From Arachidicoccus rhizosphaerae (GTDB lineage Bacteria > Bacteroidota > Bacteroidia > Chitinophagales > Chitinophagaceae): a stretch of DNA of 64,000 nucleotides. Positions within the stretch are counted from its first letter, which is position 1; every line of letters begins with the position of its first letter. Of the stretch, positions 35,421 to 44,936 are shown piece after piece. A program made the translations under genes and the position numbers. The notes beneath the pieces are model-generated. The model had not been told where the DNA came from. It saw only the letters and a list, made by a program, of their open reading frames with translations, and did not search any database. Location: NCBI RefSeq assembly GCF_900107765.1, contig NZ_FNQY01000013.1:62001-126000 (forward strand), in the 5' to 3' direction.

Positions 35421-36311
35421 ATGAAATTAAGGGTCGCAGGAGAGAAAAGGGCAAATGCAGTGCACGGGACTTCTGAAACGCAGATCCGGGTGGCACTGGT
35501 CGGCGCCGGTCCTGGTGACGCGGAACTCCTGACACTCAAGGCTGCCAGGTTACTGGCTGCAGCGGACGTGGTTATAACCGACCGACTGGTCAACCAGGAT
35601 ATTTTAGATACGCATGTCCGGGTAGGGGCTAAAATTATTTTCGTAGGAAAGGAAGGCAGAACCCAAAGCGGTTCTGTGGCACAAAAGGAAATTGATCAGT
35701 TAATCGTTAAGTACGCTTTACAAGGCAGAAGGGTGGTGCGTTTAAAAGGTGGGGATGTGGCCATTTTCTCAAACGTGCTCGATGAGCTGGAAAGCCTAAA
35801 AGAGGCAGGCATTGCTTATCAGATTGTACCAGGTATAACGGCTGCTTCCGGAGCCTCGGCCTATGCGGGGATACCGCTGACGGCCAGAGGGTATGCAAGA
35901 GGCGTCCGGTTTCAGACCTATTCTGAACGCTATCCGGTAACAGAAGGCTATTGGCAGGAACTGGCCCGTACGGAAGATACCCTGGTTTTTTATATGACCG
36001 GGGAGAACTGGTACGAGTTAGCCAGCCGCCTGAAAGAAAACGGCATTGATGCAGATAAATATATCTGCATTATTCAGCAGGCCACCACGCCTTATCAGCA
36101 GGTTGCCAGCTATCAGTTCAAATCGCTTACGGGGCGTCCGACCCAACAATCCTTCATTTCTCCTTCCTTATTAATTATTGGCAGGGTCCCCGAACTCCAT
36201 CAGCAGTATGGATGGTGTTGTCCTTTACCGGCCGATCAGCTAGAATCCTTTTTCAGACCCTCCACCAGCCGCGCAGTTGAGGTGATTAATAACAAAAAGC
36301 GCAGCGCCTAA
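35421..36311 (+). CDS. cobA: Uroporphyrinogen-III C-methyltransferase
   Basis: A protein of 296 aa. It makes precorrin-2 from uroporphyrinogen III by two methylations with SAM, the first step of siroheme. Family motifs: VALVGAGPGDAELLTLKA near residue 24, VRLKGGDVAIFS, PGITAASGASAYAGIPLTARG, and VFYMTGENW in the place where VLYMG is usual. An extra C-terminal tail of about 40 residues follows the core. It sits between cysN and cysJ, so siroheme for CysI is made from the same operon; the next steps are in the last gene. Confidence 0.92.
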   Translation: MKLRVAGEKRANAVHGTSETQIRVALVGAGPGDAELLTLKAARLLAAADVVITDRLVNQDILDTHVRVGAKIIFVGKEGRTQSGSVAQKEIDQLIVKYALQGRRVVRLKGGDVAIFSNVLDELESLKEAGIAYQIVPGITAASGASAYAGIPLTARGYARGVRFQTYSERYPVTEGYWQELARTEDTLVFYMTGENWYELASRLKENGIDADKYICIIQQATTPYQQVASYQFKSLTGRPTQQSFISPSLLIIGRVPELHQQYGWCCPLPADQLESFFRPSTSRAVEVINNKKRSA

Positions 36312-36348
36312 ACCTTAATTTCAACATCATTATTATAAAGTTTCAGTC

Positions 36349-38091
36349 ATGTTAGTAGAAGCCAAAAAAGATATTTTTAGTCAGCTTATTAAAGAGGCCA
36401 CCCACGATGAATTGGTCTGGATGAACGGCTTTTTAGCCGGTCTGTTAGACCAGAGAAGTCTGGCTGCAGGTAAAGCAGGTGCTATGGCGGGGGGATCCTC
36501 CAGCGCTGAAGTGGCCGGCTCCGCCCAGATAGATAAATTGACCCTATTATACGCTTCAGAAACAGGAAATGCTAAATCTGTCGCTACAAAATTTGCTGCA
36601 GCTACCAAAAAAAGAGGGATTAAAACCAAATTGGTTTCTGTAGAACAATATAAGTTAACTGACCTGGCCAAAGAGAAATATTTGTTGCTGGTCATTAGCA
36701 CTCAGGGGGATGGGGAACCCCCTATTACCGCCGTTAAATTTTATAATGCGGTACATGATGCCAATTTAAAACTCGATAAATTGCAGTTTGGGGTAATGGC
36801 CTTAGGAGACAGTTCCTATCCGCTGTTCTGCCAGGCAGGCGAGGATGTGGATAAACAACTGGAACTCAGAGGTGGTACCAGAAAAGTCCCCCTGCAGAAA
36901 TGTGATACGGATTATGCGAGTTATGCAGACAGCTGGCTGGATGCTGCACTCGGCCTGCTAGCCGGAAGTGACGGGGGAGCAGCTGCTCCCAGCGCTAAAG
37001 CGCTTGCCAAAGCGCCTGCAGCAGGAAGTCATAAAAAGATTTATGAAGGAACAGTTATTACGAACTTTAATTTAAATGACCGGGATTCTGCTAAAAGAAC
37101 CCATCATATAGAAATAGAGGCTGAGGATTTGTTGTATGCGCCAGGGGATGCCTTGGGTCTTGTTCCGCCAAATCCAAAAGCAGTCGTAGAAGAAATACTT
37201 TCGCTCACGGAAGTGGACGCGCAGTCCACCATTGCCTGGAGGGATCAGACGCACAGCATTGAAGAATTACTCTCTTTAAAAGCGCAGTTACTATATCTGC
37301 CGGAAAGAGTGGTACGTAAATATGCTGATATTGCCGGTCAGGAAATTCCTGATACCCGCATGAGTCTGGTGGATCTGCTTAAAATCTATCCGCTTAAAAA
37401 CAACCAGGAAGATTTTCAGCAGGTATTACAGATTCTGGAACCCATCGCGCCCAGACTCTATAGCATCTCTTCCTCCCCCGAGGCCCATGGAGATGAAATC
37501 CACATCACAGTCGCCCGTGATCAGTTTTATGTGGGCGATAAAAAGGAAACGGGACTTTGCTCCGGTTATCTGATAGATGTACCGGTAGAAACCAAAGTTC
37601 AGTTCTATATCCATCCTAATAAAGGCTTCAAATTACCTCCGGAAGACAAAGACGTCATCATGATCGGACCCGGAACCGGTGTGGCTCCTTTCAGGTCATT
37701 TCTTTTCGAAAGGGACGCCGCCGGAGCAGAAGGCAGAAACTGGCTGTTTTTCGGTGATCAGCATATTGCCAGCGATTTTCTGTATCAGACTGAAATTCAG
37801 GCGTTTTTGGAAACTGGTGTCCTGACTGAGTTTAATGGGGCTTTCTCCAGAGATCAGCAAAATAAAGTGTATGTACAGGATAAGATGAGAGAGCGCGGTG
37901 CAGAACTTTTTGAATGGTTAGAAAACGGAGCTTATATCTATATCTGCGGAGCCAAGGAACCCATGAGCTTTGATGTGGAAAAAGCGTTGACAGAGATCAT
38001 CGCCACACAAAAAGAACTCTCTTTCGTAGAGGCCACCAAATACCTGGACGCCCTTAAAGAAGAAGGCAGATTCTTAAAAGATGTCTACTAA
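36349..38091 (+). CDS. cysJ: Sulfite reductase flavoprotein, CysJ-like
   Basis: A protein of 580 aa. N-terminal flavodoxin domain (LYASETGNAKSVATKFAAA, about residues 65-205), then a FAD-binding domain with the RLYSISSSP motif and an NADPH-binding domain (MIGPGTGVAPFRSFL and the YICG element near the C terminus). It passes electrons from NADPH to the CysI hemoprotein. The first 60 residues before the flavodoxin domain and the Ala-rich linker near residues 210-225 are as in relatives. cysI follows after 106 nt. Confidence 0.92.
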   Translation: MLVEAKKDIFSQLIKEATHDELVWMNGFLAGLLDQRSLAAGKAGAMAGGSSSAEVAGSAQIDKLTLLYASETGNAKSVATKFAAATKKRGIKTKLVSVEQYKLTDLAKEKYLLLVISTQGDGEPPITAVKFYNAVHDANLKLDKLQFGVMALGDSSYPLFCQAGEDVDKQLELRGGTRKVPLQKCDTDYASYADSWLDAALGLLAGSDGGAAAPSAKALAKAPAAGSHKKIYEGTVITNFNLNDRDSAKRTHHIEIEAEDLLYAPGDALGLVPPNPKAVVEEILSLTEVDAQSTIAWRDQTHSIEELLSLKAQLLYLPERVVRKYADIAGQEIPDTRMSLVDLLKIYPLKNNQEDFQQVLQILEPIAPRLYSISSSPEAHGDEIHITVARDQFYVGDKKETGLCSGYLIDVPVETKVQFYIHPNKGFKLPPEDKDVIMIGPGTGVAPFRSFLFERDAAGAEGRNWLFFGDQHIASDFLYQTEIQAFLETGVLTEFNGAFSRDQQNKVYVQDKMRERGAELFEWLENGAYIYICGAKEPMSFDVEKALTEIIATQKELSFVEATKYLDALKEEGRFLKDVY

Positions 38092-38197
38092 TGGATATCC
38101 GAATGGATAAAGAGCATATCCTGAATTAAGGATATGTTCCGCCCGTTCAAAAAGATTATTACAGCAATATTAGAAACACGATAGCATAAGCATAGCA

Positions 38198-39859
38198 ATG
38201 AGCAATAAAGAATCACACGTTGAGAAAATAAAAAAGGCCAGCAGAGGACTTAGAGGAACCTTACTGGAGAGTCTGGCCGATGAACATACGCTGGCCATCA
38301 GAGAAGATGACAAGGCCCTGGTGAAATTCCATGGCATGTATCTGCAGGATGACCGGGATAGAAGAGAAGAAAGAGCCGCCAAAAGACTGGACAGGTTATG
38401 GTCCTTTATGGTGCGTCTCAGACTGCCAGGTGGTAAATTAACGGCGGAACAGTGGAAAGGTCTGCATCACGTTGCAGGTGACTATTCTACCGGTACGATT
38501 AAGATTACCACCCGTCAGACGGTGCAGTTACATGGAATTTTAAAGCATCACGCCCGTCCTACACACCAGGAATTTAACCGCGTCGGACTGGATTCCATTG
38601 CCGCCTGCGGCGATGTGAACCGTAACGTGCTGGCTTCCGCTCATCCGGACGTGTCACCGATTCATGAAGAGATTTATCAGACGGCCGTCCATTTAAGTAA
38701 TTTTATGAAGCCTAAGACCAGGGCCTATTATGAGGTCTTTGTCGGCAGCGAAAAAGTAGCGGAAAAGGTAGAGGAAGATCCTTTATATGAAGATCGTTAC
38801 CTGCCCCGTAAATTTAAGATCGCCATAGCCATCCCACCTCAAAATGATGTGGATGTATTTGCCAATGACTGTGCCTTAATCGCTATAGTAGAAAACGGCC
38901 AATTGATCGGATATAATGTAGGAGCCGGCGGCGGTATGGGAGCCACCCATGGTAATCCGTCCACCTATCCACGAGTAGCTTCTTTATTCGGGTATATCGA
39001 TAAGAAAGATCTGGATAAAGTAGTATATGAAATCGCTACGGTACAGCGTGATTTTGGGAACAGAGAGGACCGTAAACTGGCCCGCCTGAAATATACCATT
39101 GACCGTATGGGTGTGGATGCGTATAAAGCAGAAGTGGAGAAAAGAAGCGGTGTTACTTTTCAGCCATTAAAACCCTATGTTTTTACCCAGAGAATCGATA
39201 GCTACGGCTGGGCGAAGAACCATTTAAATAAGTGGTTCTATACCGCCTTTATTGAAAATGGCCGTATACTGGATGATTCGGAGAATAACAGACTCTATAA
39301 GACAGCTTTTTATGAAATTGCAGAAAGCGGCAAAGCTGATTTTCGTTTCACGTGTAACCAGAATATCGTGATCAGTGATGTGGCTGAAGCGGATAAGGCG
39401 TTCATTGAAGTTATTTTGCAAAAATACGGGGTGGCTCAGTTTACAGATAGCGCCTCCGTGATCCGTAAAAACGCCATTGCCTGTGTGGCCCTGAACACCT
39501 GCGCCCTGGCCCTCGCCGAGTCTCAAAGATACTTACCGACCTTACTGGATAAAATTGAACCGATTTTACAGAAGCATCATCTTGAAAATGAGGCCATTTC
39601 CATCAGAATGACCGGGTGTCCGAACGGTTGTGCCCGTCCTTATATCGCGGAGATCGCTTTTATCGGAACCTCACTGGGTCATTATAATATGCACATCGGA
39701 GCAGACGCGCTGGGATTCCGTTGTAATAAACTATATAAGGAAAACCTGGACGAAGCTGAGATGCTGGCAACGGTGGATGAACTCCTTGGCCGATTTGTCG
39801 TAGAAAAACTTGAAAATGAAAGTTTCGGGGATTTTGCATTCAGAAAAATATTGGCTTAA
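38198..39859 (+). CDS. cysI: Sulfite reductase hemoprotein (siroheme/4Fe-4S)
   Basis: A protein of 553 aa. It reduces sulfite to sulfide with six electrons. The two nitrite/sulfite reductase ferredoxin-like half domains are seen. The 4Fe-4S/siroheme Cys motifs are present: ACVALNTC (C-X5-C) and TGCPNGC (C-X3-C) near residues 425-475, with the conserved Arg at the siroheme (TGTIKITTRQTVQLHG). Uses electrons from the neighbouring flavoprotein. The siroheme/exporter fusion gene starts only 10 nt after it. Confidence 0.95.
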   Translation: MSNKESHVEKIKKASRGLRGTLLESLADEHTLAIREDDKALVKFHGMYLQDDRDRREERAAKRLDRLWSFMVRLRLPGGKLTAEQWKGLHHVAGDYSTGTIKITTRQTVQLHGILKHHARPTHQEFNRVGLDSIAACGDVNRNVLASAHPDVSPIHEEIYQTAVHLSNFMKPKTRAYYEVFVGSEKVAEKVEEDPLYEDRYLPRKFKIAIAIPPQNDVDVFANDCALIAIVENGQLIGYNVGAGGGMGATHGNPSTYPRVASLFGYIDKKDLDKVVYEIATVQRDFGNREDRKLARLKYTIDRMGVDAYKAEVEKRSGVTFQPLKPYVFTQRIDSYGWAKNHLNKWFYTAFIENGRILDDSENNRLYKTAFYEIAESGKADFRFTCNQNIVISDVAEADKAFIEVILQKYGVAQFTDSASVIRKNAIACVALNTCALALAESQRYLPTLLDKIEPILQKHHLENEAISIRMTGCPNGCARPYIAEIAFIGTSLGHYNMHIGADALGFRCNKLYKENLDEAEMLATVDELLGRFVVEKLENESFGDFAFRKILA

Positions 39860-39868
39860 ATTCGCTTT

Positions 39869-41431
39869 ATGTTAGCCGAACAAAATCCTGCCGTCACCCT
39901 GACGCCGCCTGTTCCGACAGACTCGGTCCCCAATCCGTTGTTCCCGGTTTTTTTAAAACTGGAACAGCTCAGGCTATTACTTGTGGGTGCGGGAAATGTT
40001 GGGCTGGAAAAGGTCACAGCGGTACTGACCAATGCGCCGGCTACCCATATTCAGGTGGTAGCGCTGGAGGTCAGTGACGCATTTAAGGCTTATGTAAGTA
40101 AACATCCCAATGTTCAGATCCAGATAAAGGCTTATGAGCCTTCGGACCTTGATCATTGTGATATTGCAATTATTGCAACAGCTGATATTGTCCTGGATGA
40201 AAAGATCAGATTGGACGCGCGCGCCAAAGGCAAACTGATCAATGTTGCCGACAAGCCCAGTCTTTGTGATTTCTACCTGGGCTCCATCGTGAGAAAGGGG
40301 AGTATCAAAATAGCAATTTCCACCAATGGCAAATCGCCCACTTTGGCCAAAAGGCTCAAGACGGTGCTGCAGGATGGATTGCCTGGAGAACTAGAAACTT
40401 CTTTGGATAATCTGCAGAAATTCAGGAAAACCCTAAGCGGTGATTTTCAGCATAAGGTAGAGGCATTAAATCAGCTTACCCAGGGTTTGGTCAATCCCAG
40501 CCATAAAACGCAGCAGGAAAAACCATGGATTCTGAGAGCCAGTTTCTGGAAAAAAGCAGGGCTTTTTGCCCTGGGCTTTCTGGCAACCATGCTTTTCGGC
40601 TATTGGTTGTTTGGCTATGTCTTGCCGGTGCACTGGGTCAATAAAAGCCTGGATTACCTGTCCGGCAGTCTGGATCAGCAGTTTTTCTGGATGTTTGCTG
40701 CAGGGTTTTTTGCCCAGTTAGTGGATGGAGCCATGGGAATGGGCTATGGCGTATTATCTACCACTTTTTTACTTTCCTCCAATCTGCCGATACCTATTGC
40801 CGGCATCAGCAGCAGCGTACATATGGCAGAAATGTTCTCGGTAGGCACGGCCGGCATCAGCCATTATAAGTATAAGCATGTCAATAAAAAGCTATGGGTA
40901 GCCCTGGTCATCCCGGGGGCCATCGGTGCGATTCTGGGTGCACTCTTTATTGGTACGATGGGTAAAGAGTTTGGTCATATTTTAAGGCCCATCATTGCTG
41001 TCTATACCTTTTATCTGGGATTTAAGATTGTCAAAAAAGCCTTTAAGAATTTAAAACTGCAAAGACATCGCAAGATTGTAAATGTCAGACCGGTGGCTTT
41101 TGTAGGAGGTTTTTTAGACGCTTTTGGCGGTGGCTGGGGACCGCTGGTAACCAGTACGCTTATTTCCGGAGGCAGAGATCCGCTTTACACCATTGGTTCT
41201 TCCACTTTTACCAAGTTTTTTACTTCTATTGGCAGCACGGCTACTTTTATAATTGTTTTCGGCCAGATGCATTTTCAGGTCATTGCAGGCCTTATTTTCG
41301 GAGGTATGCTGGCTGCACCATTTGCCGCCAAGCTTTCCGGAAAGCTGCCCATTAAAACCATGTATATCTGCGTTGGTATCCTGGTGATCTTATGCTCTTT
41401 AAGAGTGCTGTGGGGCGTGTTTATGCCTTAA
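39869..41431 (+). CDS. Siroheme synthase N-domain fused to a TauE/SafE-family permease
   Basis: A protein of 520 aa in two parts. Residues about 25-215 form a precorrin-2 dehydrogenase/ferrochelatase domain of CysG type: Rossmann motif LLLVGAGNVGLEKV, then VADKPSLCDFYLG and ISTNGKSPTLAKRLK. Residues about 225-520 form an eight-segment TSUP (TauE/SafE) permease with the duplicated signature (FFAQLVDGAMGMGYG and VGGFLDAFGGGWGPL). It finishes siroheme synthesis for CysI, and the permease could export excess sulfite or another sulfonate/sulfur compound. The transport substrate is not shown by the sequence. Last gene of the operon. Confidence 0.88.
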   Translation: MLAEQNPAVTLTPPVPTDSVPNPLFPVFLKLEQLRLLLVGAGNVGLEKVTAVLTNAPATHIQVVALEVSDAFKAYVSKHPNVQIQIKAYEPSDLDHCDIAIIATADIVLDEKIRLDARAKGKLINVADKPSLCDFYLGSIVRKGSIKIAISTNGKSPTLAKRLKTVLQDGLPGELETSLDNLQKFRKTLSGDFQHKVEALNQLTQGLVNPSHKTQQEKPWILRASFWKKAGLFALGFLATMLFGYWLFGYVLPVHWVNKSLDYLSGSLDQQFFWMFAAGFFAQLVDGAMGMGYGVLSTTFLLSSNLPIPIAGISSSVHMAEMFSVGTAGISHYKYKHVNKKLWVALVIPGAIGAILGALFIGTMGKEFGHILRPIIAVYTFYLGFKIVKKAFKNLKLQRHRKIVNVRPVAFVGGFLDAFGGGWGPLVTSTLISGGRDPLYTIGSSTFTKFFTSIGSTATFIIVFGQMHFQVIAGLIFGGMLAAPFAAKLSGKLPIKTMYICVGILVILCSLRVLWGVFMP

Positions 41432-41515
41432 TAGGATTGCCTGCTTATTGTTTAAGAAAACAACACCTCCTGTTCTGATTAATCCGGTAAAAATGATGCA
41501 ACCTTCCACATGGCG

Positions 41516-41959
41516 TCAGAGTGAATAGTTGTAAAATTTAAAACCGCTTTGCTTAAATCCAATTGCTTCATATAAAAACTGAGCAGGGTTATCCTGGGCG
41601 GTACTCAGGGAAAGGCGAACGGCGCCATCTTTTTTTGCAAATGCAATGGCATGTTCAATCAGGGATTTTCCTATTCCCGATTTTCTTACTTCGGCCCGCA
41701 CAAATAAATCGTTTAAAATCCATACTCTTTTCATGCTGACAGATGAAAATGTAGGATAGAGTTGGGTAAATCCGAGTATGTTTGCTGTATCAGATACCGC
41801 AATAAATATTTTTGAATCCTTTTGGCTGAATCTTTCCTGCAAGAATTGCTTACAGCTACTGATGTCACTGGCTGCGTTATAGAATACGCGGTATTGATCA
41901 AAAATAAGGGCAATATCATCCAGATGTTCTAGCGTTCCTTCGGTAATCCTGCATTTCAT
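41516..41959 (-). CDS. GNAT-family N-acetyltransferase
   Basis: A protein of 147 aa. The acetyl-CoA-binding motif A is visible (LFVRAEVRKSGIGKSLIEHAI, with R/Q-X-X-G-X-G/A), followed by motif B (LSTAQDNPAQFLYEAIGFKQ). The substrate is unknown; sequences of this type act on small amines or peptide N termini. It is convergent with the end of the sulfate operon (84-nt gap) and stands alone. Confidence 0.87.
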   Translation of the reverse strand: MKCRITEGTLEHLDDIALIFDQYRVFYNAASDISSCKQFLQERFSQKDSKIFIAVSDTANILGFTQLYPTFSSVSMKRVWILNDLFVRAEVRKSGIGKSLIEHAIAFAKKDGAVRLSLSTAQDNPAQFLYEAIGFKQSGFKFYNYSL

Positions 41960-42089
41960 TTTCTAATTGTTTTTAATTTACTTCGGTTTAAACCCATTTG
42001 TTTCGGGAGTTATTTTTCGTTTATTCAGCAGGATAAACCGCCTGTTAGCGGCTGCTGAATTTTTTCCTTTTAAAGGTAGCAATTATCGA

Positions 42090-42126
42090 TAAAAAAAACA
42101 TCCCCACTCAAAACTGAGCGGGGATG
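42090..42126 (-). terminator. Rho-independent terminator of pdhC
   Basis: On the minus strand: CATCCCC/GGGGATG stem (42099-42126) with a second 4-bp part CTCA/TGAG and one mismatch, followed by eight T. It lies about 70 nt past the end of the E2 gene. Confidence 0.85.
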
Positions 42127-42195
42127 AACTTACTCTTGAACTTGGGGCAGGAACTTGTAATCATGCCCTAAAGTTATTTGTAGCGTCAGCTGCTT

Positions 42196-43902
42196 TTAGA
42201 GCAGCATTCTCAATGGTTCTTCTAATAATTCTTTCAGGGTCTGTAAGAAAGCAGAACCGGAAGCGCCGTCCACCACGCGGTGGTCACAGCTTAAGGTTAC
42301 TTTCATGATATTTCCCACTACAATCTGACCATCCTTAACGATGGGCTCCTGAGAAATACCACCGACAGCAAGGATACAGGCGTCTGGGGGGTTGATAATA
42401 CCGGTAAACTGATCAATACCGAACATACCCAGATTGCTCACTGTAAAAGTGCTTCCTTCCCAGTCAGAAGGTTGGAGTTTTTTATCCTTGGCCTTTTTAG
42501 CGAATGTCTTCACTTCCTGAGAGATAACGGTCAGCGGTTTGGTATCTGCAAAACGTACCACCGGTACCAGCAGACCATCTTCAACGGCTACGGCAACACC
42601 GATGTTGACGTGGTGGTTGATGCGGATCTTGTCACCTAACCAGCTGCTGTTGACGGCAGGGTGCTTTTTAAGGGCAACGGCAACCGCTTTCAGTACGATA
42701 TCATTAAAGCTGATTTTAGCCTGACCTTCTTTATTCAGTTTAGGGCGGGCTGCAACAGCTGCGTCCATATTGATGGCCATGGTCAGATAAAAATGCGGTG
42801 CGGAGTATTTGCTCTCTGCCAGACGACGCGCAATGGTCTTACGCATCTGGGATACCGGTACTTCTTCAAAAGATTCCTGACCGGCAAAAACCTGAGCGGC
42901 TGGTTGGCTAGCAGTGGACGCTGCAGCAGGAGCGGCGGCGGCACCTGGCGCAGCAGCGGCACCTGGTGTAAAGCTTTCAACATCACTTCTGATGATTCTG
43001 CCATTATCACCGGAACCTTTTACATATTTAAGGTCAACACCTTTTTCTTCAGCCAGTTTTTTGGCCAGCGGAGAAGCAAAAATGCGGCCTTCGTTTACGA
43101 CTTGCTGTGGAGCAGGGCTTGCAGCGGCTGTTGCCGGTGCTGCTGGCTGTGCAGCGGTAGTAGCTGGCTGTGCTGCAGGGGTCGTCTCTGGGGCTGCCGG
43201 CTGTGCGGCTGCTTGGGTGGTACCACCTTTCGCTGCATTTACGATAGCGTCTACATCTACATTGTCACCGCCGATGATGGCCAGCAGGTGGTTCACTTCA
43301 ATTTTTTCTCCTGCAGGTGCTCCCTGATATAATAATTTACCATCCTTGTAGCTTTCCAGCTCCATGGTGGCTTTATCTGTTTCAATTTCTGCGAGTACAT
43401 CGCCTTTTTTAACGTCATCTCCGACGTTTTTCTGCCAGGAAGCAATAACGCCTTCCGTCATGGTATCACTCAGACGTGGCATCAGTACCACTTCTTCCAT
43501 ATTTGCCAGATCAAGGGCAGGGGCTGCTGCCTGTTGGGGCTGTGCCTGAGCCTGAGCCGCTGGTGCCGGGCTGGCAGTCTGCTGCTCTGGTGCTTCGGCG
43601 GCTGGTTGGGATGCAGCAGGCTGTGACGCGTTGCCTCCACCGATCAGTCCACTGATATCTTCACCTTCTTTGCCTATAATGGCCAGTAAATCATCTACTT
43701 GTAATTTGCTGCCGTCGCCGCCACCTACATGTAACAGGGTGCCTTCTTTATAGCTTTCCAGTTCCATGGTGGCTTTATCTGTTTCTATTTCAGCGAGTAA
43801 GTCGCCTTTTTTTACAGGGTCACCCACTTTTTTATGCCAGGCGGCAATTACTCCTTCTGTCATGGTGTCGCTTAATCGCGGCATTTTAATTACTTCGGCC
43901 AT
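42196..43902 (-). CDS. pdhC: Pyruvate dehydrogenase E2, dihydrolipoamide acetyltransferase
   Basis: A protein of 568 aa counted from the ATG at 43902; an upstream in-frame TTG adds six residues. It transfers the acetyl group to CoA in the pyruvate dehydrogenase complex. Two lipoyl domains with lipoyl lysines K43 and K177 in ETDKATMELES, each followed by an Ala/Pro/Gln-rich linker, then a peripheral subunit-binding domain (FASPLAKKLAEEKGVDLKYV) and a catalytic domain with the HRVVDGA active-site motif. E1 and E3 genes are not adjacent. The linker repeats make long shadow frames on the other strand, which are not genes. Confidence 0.94.
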   Translation of the reverse strand: MAEVIKMPRLSDTMTEGVIAAWHKKVGDPVKKGDLLAEIETDKATMELESYKEGTLLHVGGGDGSKLQVDDLLAIIGKEGEDISGLIGGGNASQPAASQPAAEAPEQQTASPAPAAQAQAQPQQAAAPALDLANMEEVVLMPRLSDTMTEGVIASWQKNVGDDVKKGDVLAEIETDKATMELESYKDGKLLYQGAPAGEKIEVNHLLAIIGGDNVDVDAIVNAAKGGTTQAAAQPAAPETTPAAQPATTAAQPAAPATAAASPAPQQVVNEGRIFASPLAKKLAEEKGVDLKYVKGSGDNGRIIRSDVESFTPGAAAAPGAAAAPAAASTASQPAAQVFAGQESFEEVPVSQMRKTIARRLAESKYSAPHFYLTMAINMDAAVAARPKLNKEGQAKISFNDIVLKAVAVALKKHPAVNSSWLGDKIRINHHVNIGVAVAVEDGLLVPVVRFADTKPLTVISQEVKTFAKKAKDKKLQPSDWEGSTFTVSNLGMFGIDQFTGIINPPDACILAVGGISQEPIVKDGQIVVGNIMKVTLSCDHRVVDGASGSAFLQTLKELLEEPLRMLL

Positions 43903-44414
43903 AATGGTATCATTTTTCAATAGTGCACATTATATTGTTGCACATCTTTTTGCTTAATAATGAGGGCGTGAAATTACATCAAAAAGATGTAGAACTGAAA
44001 CGCCGGAGCAAAATTAATTGGTTAAATTCAAAAATCAACCGTTATGGCTTGATTTTATCCATTATGACGGGGTCTAATTGAACCCCAGTTGAATTGAGAG
44101 AAGGGAATCCGTAAATACCCGGCTTAATCCTCCTATCCAGGAAGGTCATGCGCGGCCTCCTTCGTAAATTCATCTCCCTATAAATAGGAAGCAGGGGAGC
44201 GCCATGGGGCTACAGGCAGGGCGTCAGTAACGGTAAAGCAATTCAGCTGGCTGGATTCCCTGAAACCAGATCAAAGGTCCAAAAAGCGAGCTGGAGGCTA
44301 AATGACTAAATTCTAAAATTAATCTTAAATTAATTTTAATCTTTAATGATTTTACCCTAAATTTGCGCTTGAAATTCAAGAACTTGCGCCGGATATAAAT
44401 ATTTTGAGGAATAA

Positions 44415-44448
44415 TTTTTTATTATTCCACCTATTAATTGTATCTTTG
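44415..44448 (+). promoter_or_regulatory. Candidate promoter of the infA-rplQ operon
   Basis: T6 (44415-44420), a 20-nt spacer and TATCTTTG (44441-44448), 16 nt before the infA ATG. The upstream gap (43903-44414) holds no gene and no other clear element. This would be the only promoter found for the following ribosomal-protein genes. Confidence 0.5.
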
Positions 44449-44464
44449 CGCTCCCAAAAATAGT

Positions 44465-44683
44465 ATGGCGAAACAACCACTTATAAAACAGGATGGAGTA
44501 ATTCTCGAAGCGCTAAGCAATGCAATGTTTAGAGTGAAGTTAGAAAACGGACACGAGATATTAGCGACCATTTCAGGGAAAATGAGAATGCACTACATCC
44601 GTATTCTGCCCGGTGATAAAGTGGGTGTAGAAATGAGTCCCTACGATTTGTCCCGGGGCCGGATTATTTTCCGGTACAAATAA
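44465..44683 (+). CDS. infA: Translation initiation factor IF-1
   Basis: A protein of 72 aa counted from the ATG at 44465 ([20 protein letters not shown]), with the S1/OB fold motifs [24 protein letters not shown]-1 blocks the ribosomal A site during initiation. An in-frame start 27 nt upstream lies inside the promoter-proximal leader and is less likely. It is followed by rpmJ after a 104-nt spacer with a stem-loop. Unlike the usual order, secY and map are not upstream; the neighbour is the divergent pdhC. Confidence 0.95.
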   Translation: MAKQPLIKQDGVILEALSNAMFRVKLENGHEILATISGKMRMHYIRILPGDKVGVEMSPYDLSRGRIIFRYK

Positions 44684-44692
44684 TACGGTAAC

Positions 44693-44713
44693 AACAGTGC
44701 ATGGGGCACTGTT
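44693..44713 (+). other. Stem-loop in the infA-rpmJ spacer
   Basis: AACAGTGC (44693-44700), 5-nt loop, GCACTGTT (44706-44713). A T-run does not follow, so it is more likely an RNA processing or regulatory hairpin than a terminator. Confidence 0.55.
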
Positions 44714-44787
44714 CAAACACTGGAACACTTTATTAAAAGTATCCGGTATATTAAATGGGTTTTAGAAAATTGTAAATAAAAACACTA

Positions 44788-44904
44788 ATGAAAGTTAGAG
44801 CATCTGTCAAAAAGCGTAGCGCCGACTGCAAAATTGTTCGCAGAAAGGGACGTCTTTACATTATTAACAAAAAGAATCCCAGATTTAAACAACGTCAGGG
44901 ATAA
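44788..44904 (+). CDS. rpmJ: Ribosomal protein L36 (zinc-independent type)
   Basis: A 38-aa protein: [20 protein letters not shown] then [18 protein letters not shown]. The zinc-ribbon ligands of classical L36 (C-X2-C, later C and H) are mostly replaced; only one Cys remains. This is the C-minus form, common in Bacteroidota, and it should not need zinc. Short length is normal. Its place after infA and before rpsM is conserved. Confidence 0.95.
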   Translation: MKVRASVKKRSADCKIVRRKGRLYIINKKNPRFKQRQG

Positions 44905-44936
44905 GATTTTTTTAATTTTTAATTCTTAATTAATTT

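Noticed and set aside
35421-36311. cobA as part of cobalamin synthesis
   Set aside because: It is inside the sulfate operon with siroheme and sulfite-reductase genes; a siroheme role explains it.
42661-43332. Long open frames on the plus strand opposite pdhC
   Set aside because: They lie opposite repeated Ala/Pro/Gln codons of the lipoyl linkers and have no family similarity; pdhC is clearly the gene.
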